Below are positions 16,925-27,513 of a stretch of DNA of 42,701 nucleotides, in pieces (position 1 is the stretch's first letter; each line of letters opens with the position of its first letter). The notes below the pieces were generated by a model, which searched no databases, was not told the DNA's origin, and saw only the letters and a list, made by a program, of their open reading frames with translations. The DNA comes from a virus: IMG/VR virus record IMGVR_UViG_3300008113_000275, positions 1-42,701 of that record; one strand, written 5' to 3'. A program made the position numbers and the translations under genes.

Positions 16925-19900
16925 TTATGCTTGAGATTCAGACCAAGTGATACGAGCAGACGCTTGGAACGGTGCTTGACCAGTGATAGTAGATGAATCA
17001 ATTGGTGATACTGTGATCGTCAAGATATCTGGACCGTTCGGGAAGACCTCGTCTCCACCTAGGATAGAGTTACCCAAGTTTGCAATTTCGCCAAGAGTTT
17101 GAGTTGACTGAACCAAGCTACGCTGTCCTGTTGTAGTATTAATAATATTACCACCAGAAGCACGGAAAGAGAACAACTGAATACCTGACTTAATTGTTTC
17201 TCCTGGGACATGCTTGTATAGCTGACTTAGTGATGGAGAACTGTTATTCAAGAAGTTGGAGTCTGATAGATCAGCATTCAACCATAGTTTAACTTCAGAT
17301 TCATGGGTCAACAACACACCGCAAGAGTTCAATGTCAACTGCATACGGTTCATAACGTCACGGAAACCTAGACCACCAGTTAGACCGTTGTCAACAGAAG
17401 GTGCCAAGCGGATAGAAACCAGAGGTACTGGAGACAACGCAGCGATAGAAGCAGCAGAAGCACCGCCACCAACCACAAAGTTTTGACCAGCAGATGGAAT
17501 GTTCAAGTCATTTCTAAATTTTACAGACAAAGTAACAGTACTGAACGTAGTGCCTGGAATAATGTTAACAGATTTAACCGTAGCGTTTGAAGGTAAGTAG
17601 AAATAGTTGAAATCGCCCTGAACCTGAATAGTAGAACCAGCACCGAATGATGAGGATGCAGTAGTCAGAATTTGGAAAGAGTTATCACCTCTTCTGATTG
17701 GACCATAAGCAGCAGCACCTGCTCCATTAACACGTGACACTGCAACGATAGAACCACCGTTGGTCAATGTAATAGTGTTGGAGTCCGCAGTAAACAAATA
17801 TGCTTTGTCGTCATCGAAACGACCATCCATAATCACAGAAGTACCCCAGTGGAATAGTTGTGGGGAGAAGGTTGGTTCGCCTTGCGTTACAACTTCATAG
17901 CGAGCTGGAATGTTACCAGAGCGCATGTATGCTTCAACAAACTTGTTGTTATGGATAAACTCATGAACGTAGATAACCTTACCGTTTTGATCTTTGAATC
18001 CGTAACGAATCTTACCAGCACCATACCATGAGTAGTCGATGTAACACATTTGAATACGGTTCAAATCAAGAACGTAACCGCTGCGACCAAACCCATTACA
18101 CTTATCAATACTCCACTCAGATTGTGGAACTCTAGTATCAATGGTTTTAGTACCAATGATGTTGGATAGTGTAGAACCACGGTATTCTGGTTGCATGTAA
18201 AGTTGGGTATCGCTTTCGATGCCGATAACTTTATAAGACATACCACGAATAACCAAGTACTCGCCTATGCTCAACTGAGTGGTGAACTTGGTGTCAACAC
18301 CAGTAATTTGAGAAGAACGATATGTTGCATTAATCTTACCAGCGATTTGCTGAACAGAACTGCGACGACCACAATATAACTGATCACCGTCGAATTCAAA
18401 GTACATACCATTCTGAGCATCGAATAGTCCACCACGAATAGCAGCATCATTCCACCCAGTCAAGTTGTACTTAGGGAATCCGTATGACACAGAAGAACCG
18501 TTTGAACGATACACAGTAAAGCGAGTTAACTTGGTGATAGTACCAGAAGTATTAGTAGCATCAGCTGCTGACTGAGCATATTGGAATGTCACATTGTCAA
18601 TAACAGTAACTTGAGCAAACAAAGAATTAAAAGAAGTATCTGTAACACCTTCTGTAGTGACGTAGTCGCCAGTAATTAAGCCATGGTCAGCTGTAGTAAC
18701 TACTGTCGCAACGTTGGATGCACGGCTAATTGTAGAGATATTAACTGGGGCGAATGCTCCTGTTATGTTAGAAGATAAAGTAACAGTTCTACTCAAAGTG
18801 TTTACGTTGGTAATTAAGTTGTTAGCTGCAATAGTTGACGCACCAAAGGTTCCAGTCAGTATAGTCTTGCCAACTTGCACACCAGTTACGTCAACGATAT
18901 TAGTGATTGTATTTTGACCACTAACAACCTTACCAATCAATGGAGTGTTTTCGTACACATATGTAAACTCATAATCGTTAAGTACAGAGGATACAGTAAA
19001 GTTTCCATTGTAACCATTATGTCCAGATGGAACTTCTGCATCAGAAACACGGACAGTGTTAACTGAACCTGTTTTAAATCCATGTGGTAAGTCAGTTCTA
19101 ACAGTAGCCACGTTCAGAGAAGAAGTCAATTCTTCCATGTCTGTAGGTGGGTTAAAGTTAATCGCCATAGAAACTTGAATACCCTTACCAGATTGGTAAC
19201 GGAAGTACTTGCGAGTCTGACGAACAATACTGGAGTCAGGCGTCAAGCCAGTTGTCATACCAACACCACCATCAAACGGACGATGCTGCGTAGTAGCAGA
19301 AGACTTCACATATACGTTGGTATTAATGAAGTATTCAAATACTGGCGTAATGGTAACTGCTGTAGTAGATAAAGCAGCTGTTAGGTATGATGGAGTTCCA
19401 TCACTAATCTTAACCAATGTAGCAGTGGTTCCAACTAGAGTACCAATTTTAGTACCCGCTGGGATACCAGTACCAGTAATATAGTAACCTACTGCAACAG
19501 CAGTTGCGCTGCTTAATGTAATAGTTTGTACGTTAATACCGTTCTGGTTAGCAATAGTTACCAATGCACCATTTGCAGTATAAGTGGTAATTGGATTAAT
19601 CGTAACACCAGCAACTGCAGGAACTATTGTGCGTAGTTTGATAGAAGTATCAGACTTAACAGAAGCTACTGTGTAGTTTTGAATAGCACCTGGATTCGCT
19701 GCAGTGAAGAAGCGAAGAATATCACCACCCTTAAAGTTAGTCAAGAACTTAGTTCCATTACCAACAATAATGTCAGAGTCTTCGGTTGCAGTAATAGTAC
19801 CGATACCCTTTGTTAAACCAACTACAGAGAAGGTATCAAAAGAATGAGACGAGGTGATACCAGACGTTAAATCTAAAGTTACAGGAACTGGCAAAGTTGC

Positions 19901-22900
19901 ATTATCGAATGAAGTAGCTATGCGAATGAAGTTAGGGTCAACAACCACAGCGTAGTATGTCTGGTCATTAACTAGATTTGTTTGCGTAACGCCATTGATA
20001 TCAACATAGCTAGAAGTGCCAATTGCAGCACCAGTGCCTTGTTTATAGATTAGCGTAGTGCCGTCACGGAATTTGTGATTTGTAACGTTGATCCAGTTAT
20101 TAGTCAAGTCAATAGCAGTGTTCTCAAAAGTTTTAGTATTTCTTGGAATAAAAGAACCAGTTCTTACTGTAAACTTAGTCGGTTCAGTAATACCTTCGAT
20201 TGTATAAACACCGTCAGCGTCAGAGTTACGAATAAAGATGTGAGTTCCGCTAGTTTTATAACGAGTCTGAGATGCAAGGTTCTTACCAGCACCACGGAAG
20301 TTTAATCCCTTAGTGGTGATTGCTGTCAAGCCAACAGACAATGCCTGAGGGAATTCAAGTCTTAATGGCCAGTTAGAAGCAACGAATGCTGGAATAGTGC
20401 CAAGAATAGTTCTTGGTGGCAAACCAACGAAATCAATAGCAGTACCACCAAGGATACCAGAGTGAGCTTGGTTTAGAGTTACTGTATAGAATTGATTTGG
20501 TGCAGTTCCAGAAAGTGCACTAACAGCGGTTACATAAGTGTTAGGAGCGAACGGACTAAATGTCACACTGTTACCAGCAGTAACACCACCATGCGGTACG
20601 TTGATTGTGACAGTATTTGTGCCAGTATCAACAGCAGTAACAGTTGTAGTTTCTGGGAAGTTAGGTTGTGTGCTATACACATACATACCAACTGCAACAC
20701 CGTTTGCAATAGTGGCACTAACAGAAGCACCGACCAATGCAGTTGTAGGCGCAGCACTAGCAGTAAATGTATTGTTAACGTTGTCGATAGAAAGAATAGT
20801 AGTACCGCCAGCAAAAGCTCCAGTTCCACCAGTCACAGAAACAGTCATACCAGTATTTAAACCGATTGTTGTTGGTACAGTAATTACTGCAGCAGTAGAC
20901 TGAGAACCAGCCTGAATAGTTGCAGATAGTAATGCTGTAGTTGGAGCAGTATTAACTGTTAGGGTAGGTTTCTGAGCAGTGCCACCGATTGCAGTAATTC
21001 TAGTGTTAGCAGCGAAAGCACCAGTACCGCTACCCTGAGATGCCGTGCCGATAGCCAAGAACTGACCAACCTGATATCCTGTTGTAGAAGGTACATAAAG
21101 AGTAGTAGTACTATTGTCAACACCAGCACGTAGCTTGGAAGCCACTAGAGCAGTGCTTGGGGCATCAGTAACAGTGAACGTGAACGCATCGATAATAGTG
21201 GCGACACGAGTATTGGCAGTGAAGGCACCAGTGGCACCTGCGATTTGTGAAGTTCCAACGTTAATTGCCTGACCCACCACTAAACCAGCAGTACTGGAGC
21301 AGGTAATTGTTGTACCAGAAGAACCAGCACCAGCAATAATCTGAGCACCGACAAGTGCTACAGTTGGTACTGTGTTAATTGTAAAGGATCTACCGTCACC
21401 TGCAATAGTAGTAATTCTAGTATTAGCAGGTAGAGTTCCTGCAGTTGCTCCAGCCACGATAGTTGGAACCATACCTACAGCCAAACCAGTTGTACTGTTC
21501 GTGTAGATTGTAGATCCAGAAGAACCAACACCACCACGGATAGTCACGCCAGTTACAACAGCAACGGCACCCAAAGCTGGTGAACCTGGACCTGCTACTG
21601 GCGCAGAGCCAATTCTAGAACCTGGAATACCAGTGCTAATTACAAACGCTACAGCTCTATTACCAGTACCACCAACCATTGTACGTTTTGCAGTAACCAA
21701 GCAACCTTGTGGAAGAGTGCCAGTACCTGCAGTAATGTTAACATGCATACCAACTTCTAGAGTACCGCCACCAGTGAAGGAGTTACCCTGCAACACTGCA
21801 GATTGAAGTTCATGTAGAGCACCAGATCCAGCTTGATCAATAACAATAGCAATTGGTGTTGCAGCTGTTGCATTAGAATAGCTAGAAGCTAGTTGAATAA
21901 GGTTACTGCTAACTACGATAACGTAGTAAGTCGAATTAGTTGTTAAACCTCTTGGTTCTAAACCACCACCAGATGTGTAATAAACTGGATCGCCAGATTC
22001 GTATGGATGGTTTGTGATCTGAATAGTAGATGTACCAAAGTTGACGTCAGCGCTTTCAACTGGGTTGAACACACGAGTGTTAGAGAATGCATTGGCTGTA
22101 GAGTTAAACAACGCAGCAGAAGAATAAGCACTATCCAACTGGAAGCGAGTAGTCTCAACTCTGTTTGTTGTGTAAGTGTTATCAGTAGTAGTTACCTTAA
22201 AGGTGCTAGTACCAGCATTTGCCGCTTCAGAGAAAGTAGTTGTTGCTCTATTACCAGAAACATACAAGTTGGTTGTAACACCAGCAGCACTTACTGTAGC
22301 GCTAGAAGCGATAGGGAATGTACTTGCAGAAGCAGTTGTTGCTTGAGCAATGGTAGAAGCATTAGTAGTAGTTTGAGAAACTTCTTGACCAGCCTGAAGG
22401 TTATAGAAAGAATATACAGTTGCTGTAGTGGCAGCTGTATGTTCTACAGTCAAATCAATCATTTCACCAGTACCAGTAATAGATACTACACCAGTTTGAG
22501 GAGCTGCAGACTGGTTTAAAGTGAAGGTTGGGAATGTACCAGAAGCGATAAATGTATTCGCTGGAATAGTTCCACCAGTAATTCTCATACCAATAGTAAA
22601 TGTTCCAGTAACAGTACCTGCAATGGTCAGGGTAGTTGTTGATACTGTTGCTTCAGTTGCAGTTGCAGTTGTTGTTGGGAAGATAGTTTTAATCTTCGCA
22701 GTAGTTGCCAAGCTGGCACCAGTTGCTGGCATACCAACAAATAATCCTGTAGTGTCTGGCACAACTAATGTTGTACCGCCAACCAAACCAGCGTTTGCAA
22801 CTAAAGTCTTATCAACCTTAGATAATCCTGTTGCAGAAGTTGCGATAGTAGCTGTAGTTGATACAGCTCCAGCATTTTGTGCAGTGACAGTTGGATTCGC

Positions 22901-25900
22901 AAGAGTGGTAGAATTAATACCGTTAGCAGCCATCGTTGATGCTTGAGCAGAAGTCAATGCCAACGTAGCAGTACCACCAGTGGAAGAACCATTAGTTCCT
23001 ACATTAGGGTATGTAAAGGTATTAGTTCCTGTCACTGTAGCAACAACTGGAGTGAATCCTGTATTAAATGTAGCATCAGCAACACCAGTGATAGTCACTG
23101 TCTGTTGATCGGCATAACCATGCGCAGCAGAAGTTGTCACTGTAGTTACATCACTAGAACGAACAACCGTAGAAACAGTCGCTTGCTTAAATGTAACAAT
23201 AACGTTGCGTATGTTAGATCCAGAAAGACCAGTAACCTTAGACTCTAGAGGAAGTACTGGGCTAGATTCGATTAAATGGTTAGTTGCAATACCACCACCA
23301 TCAACGTCAGCAGTTAATTTAACTGTAGAACTAGCAAGAACTTTAGCCGTAGTGAATGTAGAACCAGTTGCAACTGGAGTTAGGATTGTATCATTTGCAG
23401 TTACAAATCCTATATCCTTGTAGCGATATGCAATACCCATAGCGCCAGTTGTTTGCGCAATCTTCTTGGCAGAGTTAATAAACTCGGGAATTTGAATAGT
23501 GATACTAGAAGCCGCACCATTAACAACTGGAGAAGCTGGTACTGTTGCAACAACCCACTGTCCATTAACGAATGTATCTAATTGGTTGTTAGCAATAATT
23601 ACTTTATCACCAACAGACAAACCATGGTTTGCTGTGAACACAACGGTCATTGTTTTACTTGCTGTAATCTCAGCAGCAGTAGGTGTAGCACCAAAACCAG
23701 ATGTAGTGACAGAAGCAATAGTCAACTCAGCGACCGTATCGGAAACACGGAATGCATTGTTATTAACTTGTTTAACAAAGTATGCCTGAGAGTTCTTCAA
23801 ACCGTCAATAATAGGATTACCACCAGAGTCATAGCTAATTGATTGGTTAGCCAAGAATCCATGAGCTGTTTTATTGATAGTGTTGGCAGTAGAGCTATAC
23901 TTGGTGTTTGTAAAGATGTGTTCCCCTGTTCCAAAGGACTGTAGATCCAATAGAGCAGAAGTCGAACGGTTCTTTAGTTTAATTCTATCGTTTGATAGTT
24001 TAGATATTAGATATCCATTGGTACCCACCGCTGCAGACAAACCAGCAATAGGAATTAAAGTAGAAGTATAAAGAACGTAGTCGTCTTCAGAGAATCCATG
24101 TTCTGGAATGTAGATAGAGTCTGAGTCTGCGATTAACAGTACTGGAGTAACGAATACTTCTCCTGTTGCTGACTTAGTGCTTACTGCACTAACAGCTCCA
24201 CCAGTCGAGGTAGAAAGGGTTAGTGTAGAAGTTCCTGCAGTCGGTATAGCTATCGTTCTAGCATAATAGATTGTATGATTAGCGTTATTGTACGGAGCAG
24301 ATTCAACAGTAGAAGCGGTAACACCTGTGAAGGTACCAGTAGCTGTAGCATCAGAAGTAATAATTAATGGTTCGTTAGTTGTAAGACCAAAAGTGGCAGT
24401 TAATGCACCAGCCAACGGAATAGCATTAGTTGTTGCTGATCCAGTAATACGGAAAGCACGTGTCATCATAAATTTACGATTACTCACAACAGTGCCGATA
24501 GTTGTAATTGCTACACGTGCATTACTTAACGCTTGAGTGAACGCTGGAATGACACCAGTTCCTGGGAATGCCACACTTAGCGCAAAGTTATTTTCATCTA
24601 TTGGGTACGCAAAGTATGTTCTAGAAGGCGTAATTCCAGCTGGGTATGTATTACCTGGAGGATTTGTAAAAAAGATTGGATCACCAATCTGGTAACCATG
24701 AGCAGTAAGATTAATACAGCTGACACGAACATCAGGAACTGCAGTTGCTGCAGTTTGAGATGGGTCGGAGAATGTATAAATGTCACCATGATTAACTACT
24801 GCACTATTTGATGCAGTTAACTGAACTGTAATATGACCATTAACGTCTACACCAGAAACAGATTGTACGGTTGCATTGGTGAATCCTGGACCAGAACATA
24901 ACATGTTCGTATAGATTGCTGGTTCACCATCTTGTGGAAGAAAGCGTAATTGATTCGTAGAACCGCTAGATAAAGAGCCACCCGATGCCGCTGGAATGAA
25001 TAGAGAGCGTTGGGTTTGATACGCAGTGATTGCCACTGAAGAGTTCTTATCATAAGAATAACCACCATCAACTACAGTGATATTAGACAGAGAACCGCTT
25101 GAAATAGTTGTGCTTAATACTGCACGTCCAGCTGCCAAGTTATGAACAGCGCTAGAACCTACTGCAGCAAACGTAATTACGTTAGTGTTTGCAGTAGCAT
25201 CAGCAGAAGTTGGGTGTAGAGTTACAACAGCATTTGTTGTATTAGAAACAACACGAAGGAAAATGCTAGATGAACTAGAAGTGAGTACTAAAGCAGGTAG
25301 GAAACGAGCAGCGTTTGCAGTCGTATATGTACCAGAACCAATATTGGTGAAGTTAATCTGTCTACCTTGTAAGGCTTCCTGATATGTTGTTGCAAGTTTA
25401 ATTCTATCTTTGCTAACACGAATAACAAAATAACCAGTGTTTGTGGTTAAACCACCTGGACCTGCTTGAGCAGGTGCACCAGCAGCTGCAGTTGCGCCAG
25501 CCAGTACCGTATACAAAACACGATCGCCAGTAATGAATCCATGGTTATCAATTCTAATTGTATTTTGAGTGGGATCAATCCATGTTGAATAGAATGCTGC
25601 AGTTCCGTTAATTGCAGTAATAGCAGTGGCTAATTGGAATGGAAACTGAATAGTGATATCTTTGTATGTAAGATCTACATCAGTAATACCAGTAATGGTA
25701 GAACCAACAGGTAGGACAGCAGTTGCACCGCTGAATACTTGAATACTTTGACCAACTTGAATACTACCAAAATAGTTTGAATATACCACACGCAAGATAC
25801 AACTTGTTGTACCAACAGCAGAGCCAAAAAGAATGTTTACTGGTCCACCCATTGCAGCTGGTGAATAACCAGCTACTTGCGCTGCGTTTGTGCCGCCAAT

Positions 25901-27238
25901 ATTATTTGTACCAGAAGTAGCATCGCCAGCGTTAGTAGTTTCTGGAGAACCAAGGAAACGAGATTGGCTGATATAATTCAATGGATCTTTAGTCAACAAA
26001 CTAACTGTGTTTGCTCTAATAGCAGTACCAAGAGCGTGATATTCTACACGATCTCCAGTTTGCATTGTTGTAACACCAGTTAAGGTAATGCTACCGTTTA
26101 GGTTAACACCTGTGGAACCATTAAAGGGAACTGTGTTACTATTTGCTGTACCAAAGAATGGAACTGCAACAGGTGTAGAGATAAAGCCAGCACCAGAAGA
26201 TGTTCTACGAACCGAAGTGATAGGTGCGTTGGTCCTAGTAATAATGTTGGAAGAGTCGAAATAAACTGTGCTCTTACCTAAGAATCTGTATGGGTTAACT
26301 GATGTTACACGATAATCTTGAGTAGATTCGCCGAGAGTAGTAGATGTTGTACTCTTTACAGAAGTTACGGTGTCATCAATAACAAAGTCTACACTTGGAA
26401 TATCTTGACGATAAACAGCAACAGTGTTTAAGAAATAGAACGGTGTATTTAATGAGAAGCCATGCGGGAAACGTGTAGTTACAGTTAAGTGCGATGGGTT
26501 AGTACCGTTTGTCTCGATATCCACAACAGAGATCTGAGAACCGAAGTAGAACGCACCTGGCAAACATGCTGTATAAACTGTCGCCAATTCTTGGCTGATA
26601 GTTGAGTTAAACGATAGCAGGTAAGTGAATTGGTTTGAGTTAATAACAGCAGTAACGATGAAGCCACCCTCGAACTGAGAGTTGGTCAAACCAGTCATCT
26701 CGAATGGTGAACCAGCAGTCAAGCCATGACTAGGTGCAGTAACAAGAACTGTACTAGAACCGACGTTTGATTGAACAGAATTTACAGTAATTGGAACCGC
26801 ACCACCCTTTGAATAAAAGGATGGGATGTTGTTTACTAGCTTTAGCGTTTCCCACTTTGTGGTCTGTAGACCATATTCAAAGTCGGTGTCGATCAAGTTT
26901 TCTGGTTGAGAAACACGGAATTTAGAAACAGGGTCAACGAATGTCTCATCTGGACGGAACTGAGTTGAGTCTTCTTCAATAAGAACTTGAAGAGTGTCTG
27001 CATTATTGATACCCAGTTCTGGGAAAGATTGACGGCAAACTAGGCGAGTTTCTTCAGTAGTTTGATCATACTGAATGGATATAACTCCAGAGCCTTCGTC
27101 AGCAAAGTTGTAGATAATTCTATTGATTGTTACATCTGTGATAAGCAGCAATCTTTGTAGTAGGATGTTACCTTCCAAATAGATTGAGTTTGTTGCTCTA
27201 TCAATTCTATAACCTGTTGCTATGAGTTTCTTAGCCAT
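16925..27238 (-). CDS. Giant tail/baseplate-associated adhesin-like protein B (3,437 aa)
   Basis: This is an unbroken frame of 3,437 codons with GAGGAA before the ATG. Residues 1-100 (MAKKLIATGYRIDRATNSIY, LLQRLLLITDV) form an N-terminal domain missing from giant A. Residues 101-140 (DPVSKFRVS, NLIDTDFEYGLQ, KWETLKLVNNIPSF) match giant A. The middle contains many PHGF/HGL..G, TFTY and LT..T.YYV units. At about residues 1895-2185 there are four to five consecutive related units of about 60-70 aa with TTGL.VG, ANTRIT.I and TAP.TALV. The C-terminal module from about 2650 contains FRYQSGKGIQVS, IDYSWYGAGKIRYGF, HWGTSVIMDG, FDDDKAYLF and the final WSESQA. Large cyanophage structural proteins carry this module. 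It is inferred to be a surface-exposed tail protein; its receptor is unknown. Confidence 0.8.
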   Translation of the reverse strand: MAKKLIATGYRIDRATNSIYLEGNILLQRLLLITDVTINRIIYNFADEGSGVISIQYDQTTEETRLVCRQSFPELGINNADTLQVLIEEDSTQFRPDETFVDPVSKFRVSQPENLIDTDFEYGLQTTKWETLKLVNNIPSFYSKGGAVPITVNSVQSNVGSSTVLVTAPSHGLTAGSPFEMTGLTNSQFEGGFIVTAVINSNQFTYLLSFNSTISQELATVYTACLPGAFYFGSQISVVDIETNGTNPSHLTVTTRFPHGFSLNTPFYFLNTVAVYRQDIPSVDFVIDDTVTSVKSTTSTTLGESTQDYRVTSVNPYRFLGKSTVYFDSSNIITRTNAPITSVRRTSSGAGFISTPVAVPFFGTANSNTVPFNGSTGVNLNGSITLTGVTTMQTGDRVEYHALGTAIRANTVSLLTKDPLNYISQSRFLGSPETTNAGDATSGTNNIGGTNAAQVAGYSPAAMGGPVNILFGSAVGTTSCILRVVYSNYFGSIQVGQSIQVFSGATAVLPVGSTITGITDVDLTYKDITIQFPFQLATAITAINGTAAFYSTWIDPTQNTIRIDNHGFITGDRVLYTVLAGATAAAGAPAQAGPGGLTTNTGYFVIRVSKDRIKLATTYQEALQGRQINFTNIGSGTYTTANAARFLPALVLTSSSSSIFLRVVSNTTNAVVTLHPTSADATANTNVITFAAVGSSAVHNLAAGRAVLSTTISSGSLSNITVVDGGYSYDKNSSVAITAYQTQRSLFIPAASGGSLSSGSTNQLRFLPQDGEPAIYTNMLCSGPGFTNATVQSVSGVDVNGHITVQLTASNSAVVNHGDIYTFSDPSQTAATAVPDVRVSCINLTAHGYQIGDPIFFTNPPGNTYPAGITPSRTYFAYPIDENNFALSVAFPGTGVIPAFTQALSNARVAITTIGTVVSNRKFMMTRAFRITGSATTNAIPLAGALTATFGLTTNEPLIITSDATATGTFTGVTASTVESAPYNNANHTIYYARTIAIPTAGTSTLTLSTSTGGAVSAVSTKSATGEVFVTPVLLIADSDSIYIPEHGFSEDDYVLYTSTLIPIAGLSAAVGTNGYLISKLSNDRIKLKNRSTSALLDLQSFGTGEHIFTNTKYSSTANTINKTAHGFLANQSISYDSGGNPIIDGLKNSQAYFVKQVNNNAFRVSDTVAELTIASVTTSGFGATPTAAEITASKTMTVVFTANHGLSVGDKVIIANNQLDTFVNGQWVVATVPASPVVNGAASSITIQIPEFINSAKKIAQTTGAMGIAYRYKDIGFVTANDTILTPVATGSTFTTAKVLASSTVKLTADVDGGGIATNHLIESSPVLPLESKVTGLSGSNIRNVIVTFKQATVSTVVRSSDVTTVTTSAAHGYADQQTVTITGVADATFNTGFTPVVATVTGTNTFTYPNVGTNGSSTGGTATLALTSAQASTMAANGINSTTLANPTVTAQNAGAVSTTATIATSATGLSKVDKTLVANAGLVGGTTLVVPDTTGLFVGMPATGASLATTAKIKTIFPTTTATATEATVSTTTLTIAGTVTGTFTIGMRITGGTIPANTFIASGTFPTFTLNQSAAPQTGVVSITGTGEMIDLTVEHTAATTATVYSFYNLQAGQEVSQTTTNASTIAQATTASASTFPIASSATVSAAGVTTNLYVSGNRATTTFSEAANAGTSTFKVTTTDNTYTTNRVETTRFQLDSAYSSAALFNSTANAFSNTRVFNPVESADVNFGTSTIQITNHPYESGDPVYYTSGGGLEPRGLTTNSTYYVIVVSSNLIQLASSYSNATAATPIAIVIDQAGSGALHELQSAVLQGNSFTGGGTLEVGMHVNITAGTGTLPQGCLVTAKRTMVGGTGNRAVAFVISTGIPGSRIGSAPVAGPGSPALGAVAVVTGVTIRGGVGSSGSTIYTNSTTGLAVGMVPTIVAGATAGTLPANTRITTIAGDGRSFTINTVPTVALVGAQIIAGAGSSGTTITCSSTAGLVVGQAINVGTSQIAGATGAFTANTRVATIIDAFTFTVTDAPSTALVASKLRAGVDNSTTTLYVPSTTGYQVGQFLAIGTASQGSGTGAFAANTRITAIGGTAQKPTLTVNTAPTTALLSATIQAGSQSTAAVITVPTTIGLNTGMTVSVTGGTGAFAGGTTILSIDNVNNTFTASAAPTTALVGASVSATIANGVAVGMYVYSTQPNFPETTTVTAVDTGTNTVTINVPHGGVTAGNSVTFSPFAPNTYVTAVSALSGTAPNQFYTVTLNQAHSGILGGTAIDFVGLPPRTILGTIPAFVASNWPLRLEFPQALSVGLTAITTKGLNFRGAGKNLASQTRYKTSGTHIFIRNSDADGVYTIEGITEPTKFTVRTGSFIPRNTKTFENTAIDLTNNWINVTNHKFRDGTTLIYKQGTGAAIGTSSYVDINGVTQTNLVNDQTYYAVVVDPNFIRIATSFDNATLPVPVTLDLTSGITSSHSFDTFSVVGLTKGIGTITATEDSDIIVGNGTKFLTNFKGGDILRFFTAANPGAIQNYTVASVKSDTSIKLRTIVPAVAGVTINPITTYTANGALVTIANQNGINVQTITLSSATAVAVGYYITGTGIPAGTKIGTLVGTTATLVKISDGTPSYLTAALSTTAVTITPVFEYFINTNVYVKSSATTQHRPFDGGVGMTTGLTPDSSIVRQTRKYFRYQSGKGIQVSMAINFNPPTDMEELTSSLNVATVRTDLPHGFKTGSVNTVRVSDAEVPSGHNGYNGNFTVSSVLNDYEFTYVYENTPLIGKVVSGQNTITNIVDVTGVQVGKTILTGTFGASTIAANNLITNVNTLSRTVTLSSNITGAFAPVNISTISRASNVATVVTTADHGLITGDYVTTEGVTDTSFNSLFAQVTVIDNVTFQYAQSAADATNTSGTITKLTRFTVYRSNGSSVSYGFPKYNLTGWNDAAIRGGLFDAQNGMYFEFDGDQLYCGRRSSVQQIAGKINATYRSSQITGVDTKFTTQLSIGEYLVIRGMSYKVIGIESDTQLYMQPEYRGSTLSNIIGTKTIDTRVPQSEWSIDKCNGFGRSGYVLDLNRIQMCYIDYSWYGAGKIRYGFKDQNGKVIYVHEFIHNNKFVEAYMRSGNIPARYEVVTQGEPTFSPQLFHWGTSVIMDGRFDDDKAYLFTADSNTITLTNGGSIVAVSRVNGAGAAAYGPIRRGDNSFQILTTASSSFGAGSTIQVQGDFNYFYLPSNATVKSVNIIPGTTFSTVTLSVKFRNDLNIPSAGQNFVVGGGASAASIAALSPVPLVSIRLAPSVDNGLTGGLGFRDVMNRMQLTLNSCGVLLTHESEVKLWLNADLSDSNFLNNSSPSLSQLYKHVPGETIKSGIQLFSFRASGGNIINTTTGQRSLVQSTQTLGEIANLGNSILGGDEVFPNGPDILTITVSPIDSSTITGQAPFQASARITWSESQA

Positions 27239-27266
27239 TTATTTCCTCTGATCAATTCTAATTAGT

Positions 27267-27494
27267 TTACGCTAACGCAATGGAGAGTGCGATCTGCAAA
27301 GCCTGTGGATTAAGTGAGTCCCAACCTGCACCGTTGTAGACTTCGATCTTTCTAAGACTTTCGTTGTAACGAACGTTACCACCCTCTGGGCTGGCTGTTC
27401 GCTCGGCAGATGTGCCACCTGGGAGGTCAACAACATCGCCCTGTAGTTTGATGTTGTCCTGTAGAGAGGTGGACTTGATTTTACTGATCGCCAT
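27267..27494 (-). CDS. Small fibre-like protein (75 aa)
   Basis: MAISKIKSTSLQDNIKLQGD is an opening seen in small T4-like marine phage fibre proteins. Residues about 27-60 (PGGTSAERTASPEGGNVRYN, KIEVYNGAGWDSL) carry the RYN...E.Y.G..W motif also present in the 719-aa fibre. It ends in LQIALSIALA, close to the FSIAITLALA end of the 72-aa protein at 28959..29177. AAGGA lies 8 bases upstream of the ATG. A small fibre subunit or adaptor is inferred; no function is established. Confidence 0.65.
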   Translation of the reverse strand: MAISKIKSTSLQDNIKLQGDVVDLPGGTSAERTASPEGGNVRYNESLRKIEVYNGAGWDSLNPQALQIALSIALA

Positions 27495-27513
27495 AGATTT
27501 TCCTTCGTATCTC

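Noticed and set aside
20492-20903. Plus-strand open frames of 121-122 codons within the repeat block of giant B
   Set aside because: They arise because the Thr/Ala/Val-rich repeat codons avoid stops on the opposite strand. No independent coding signal is visible.
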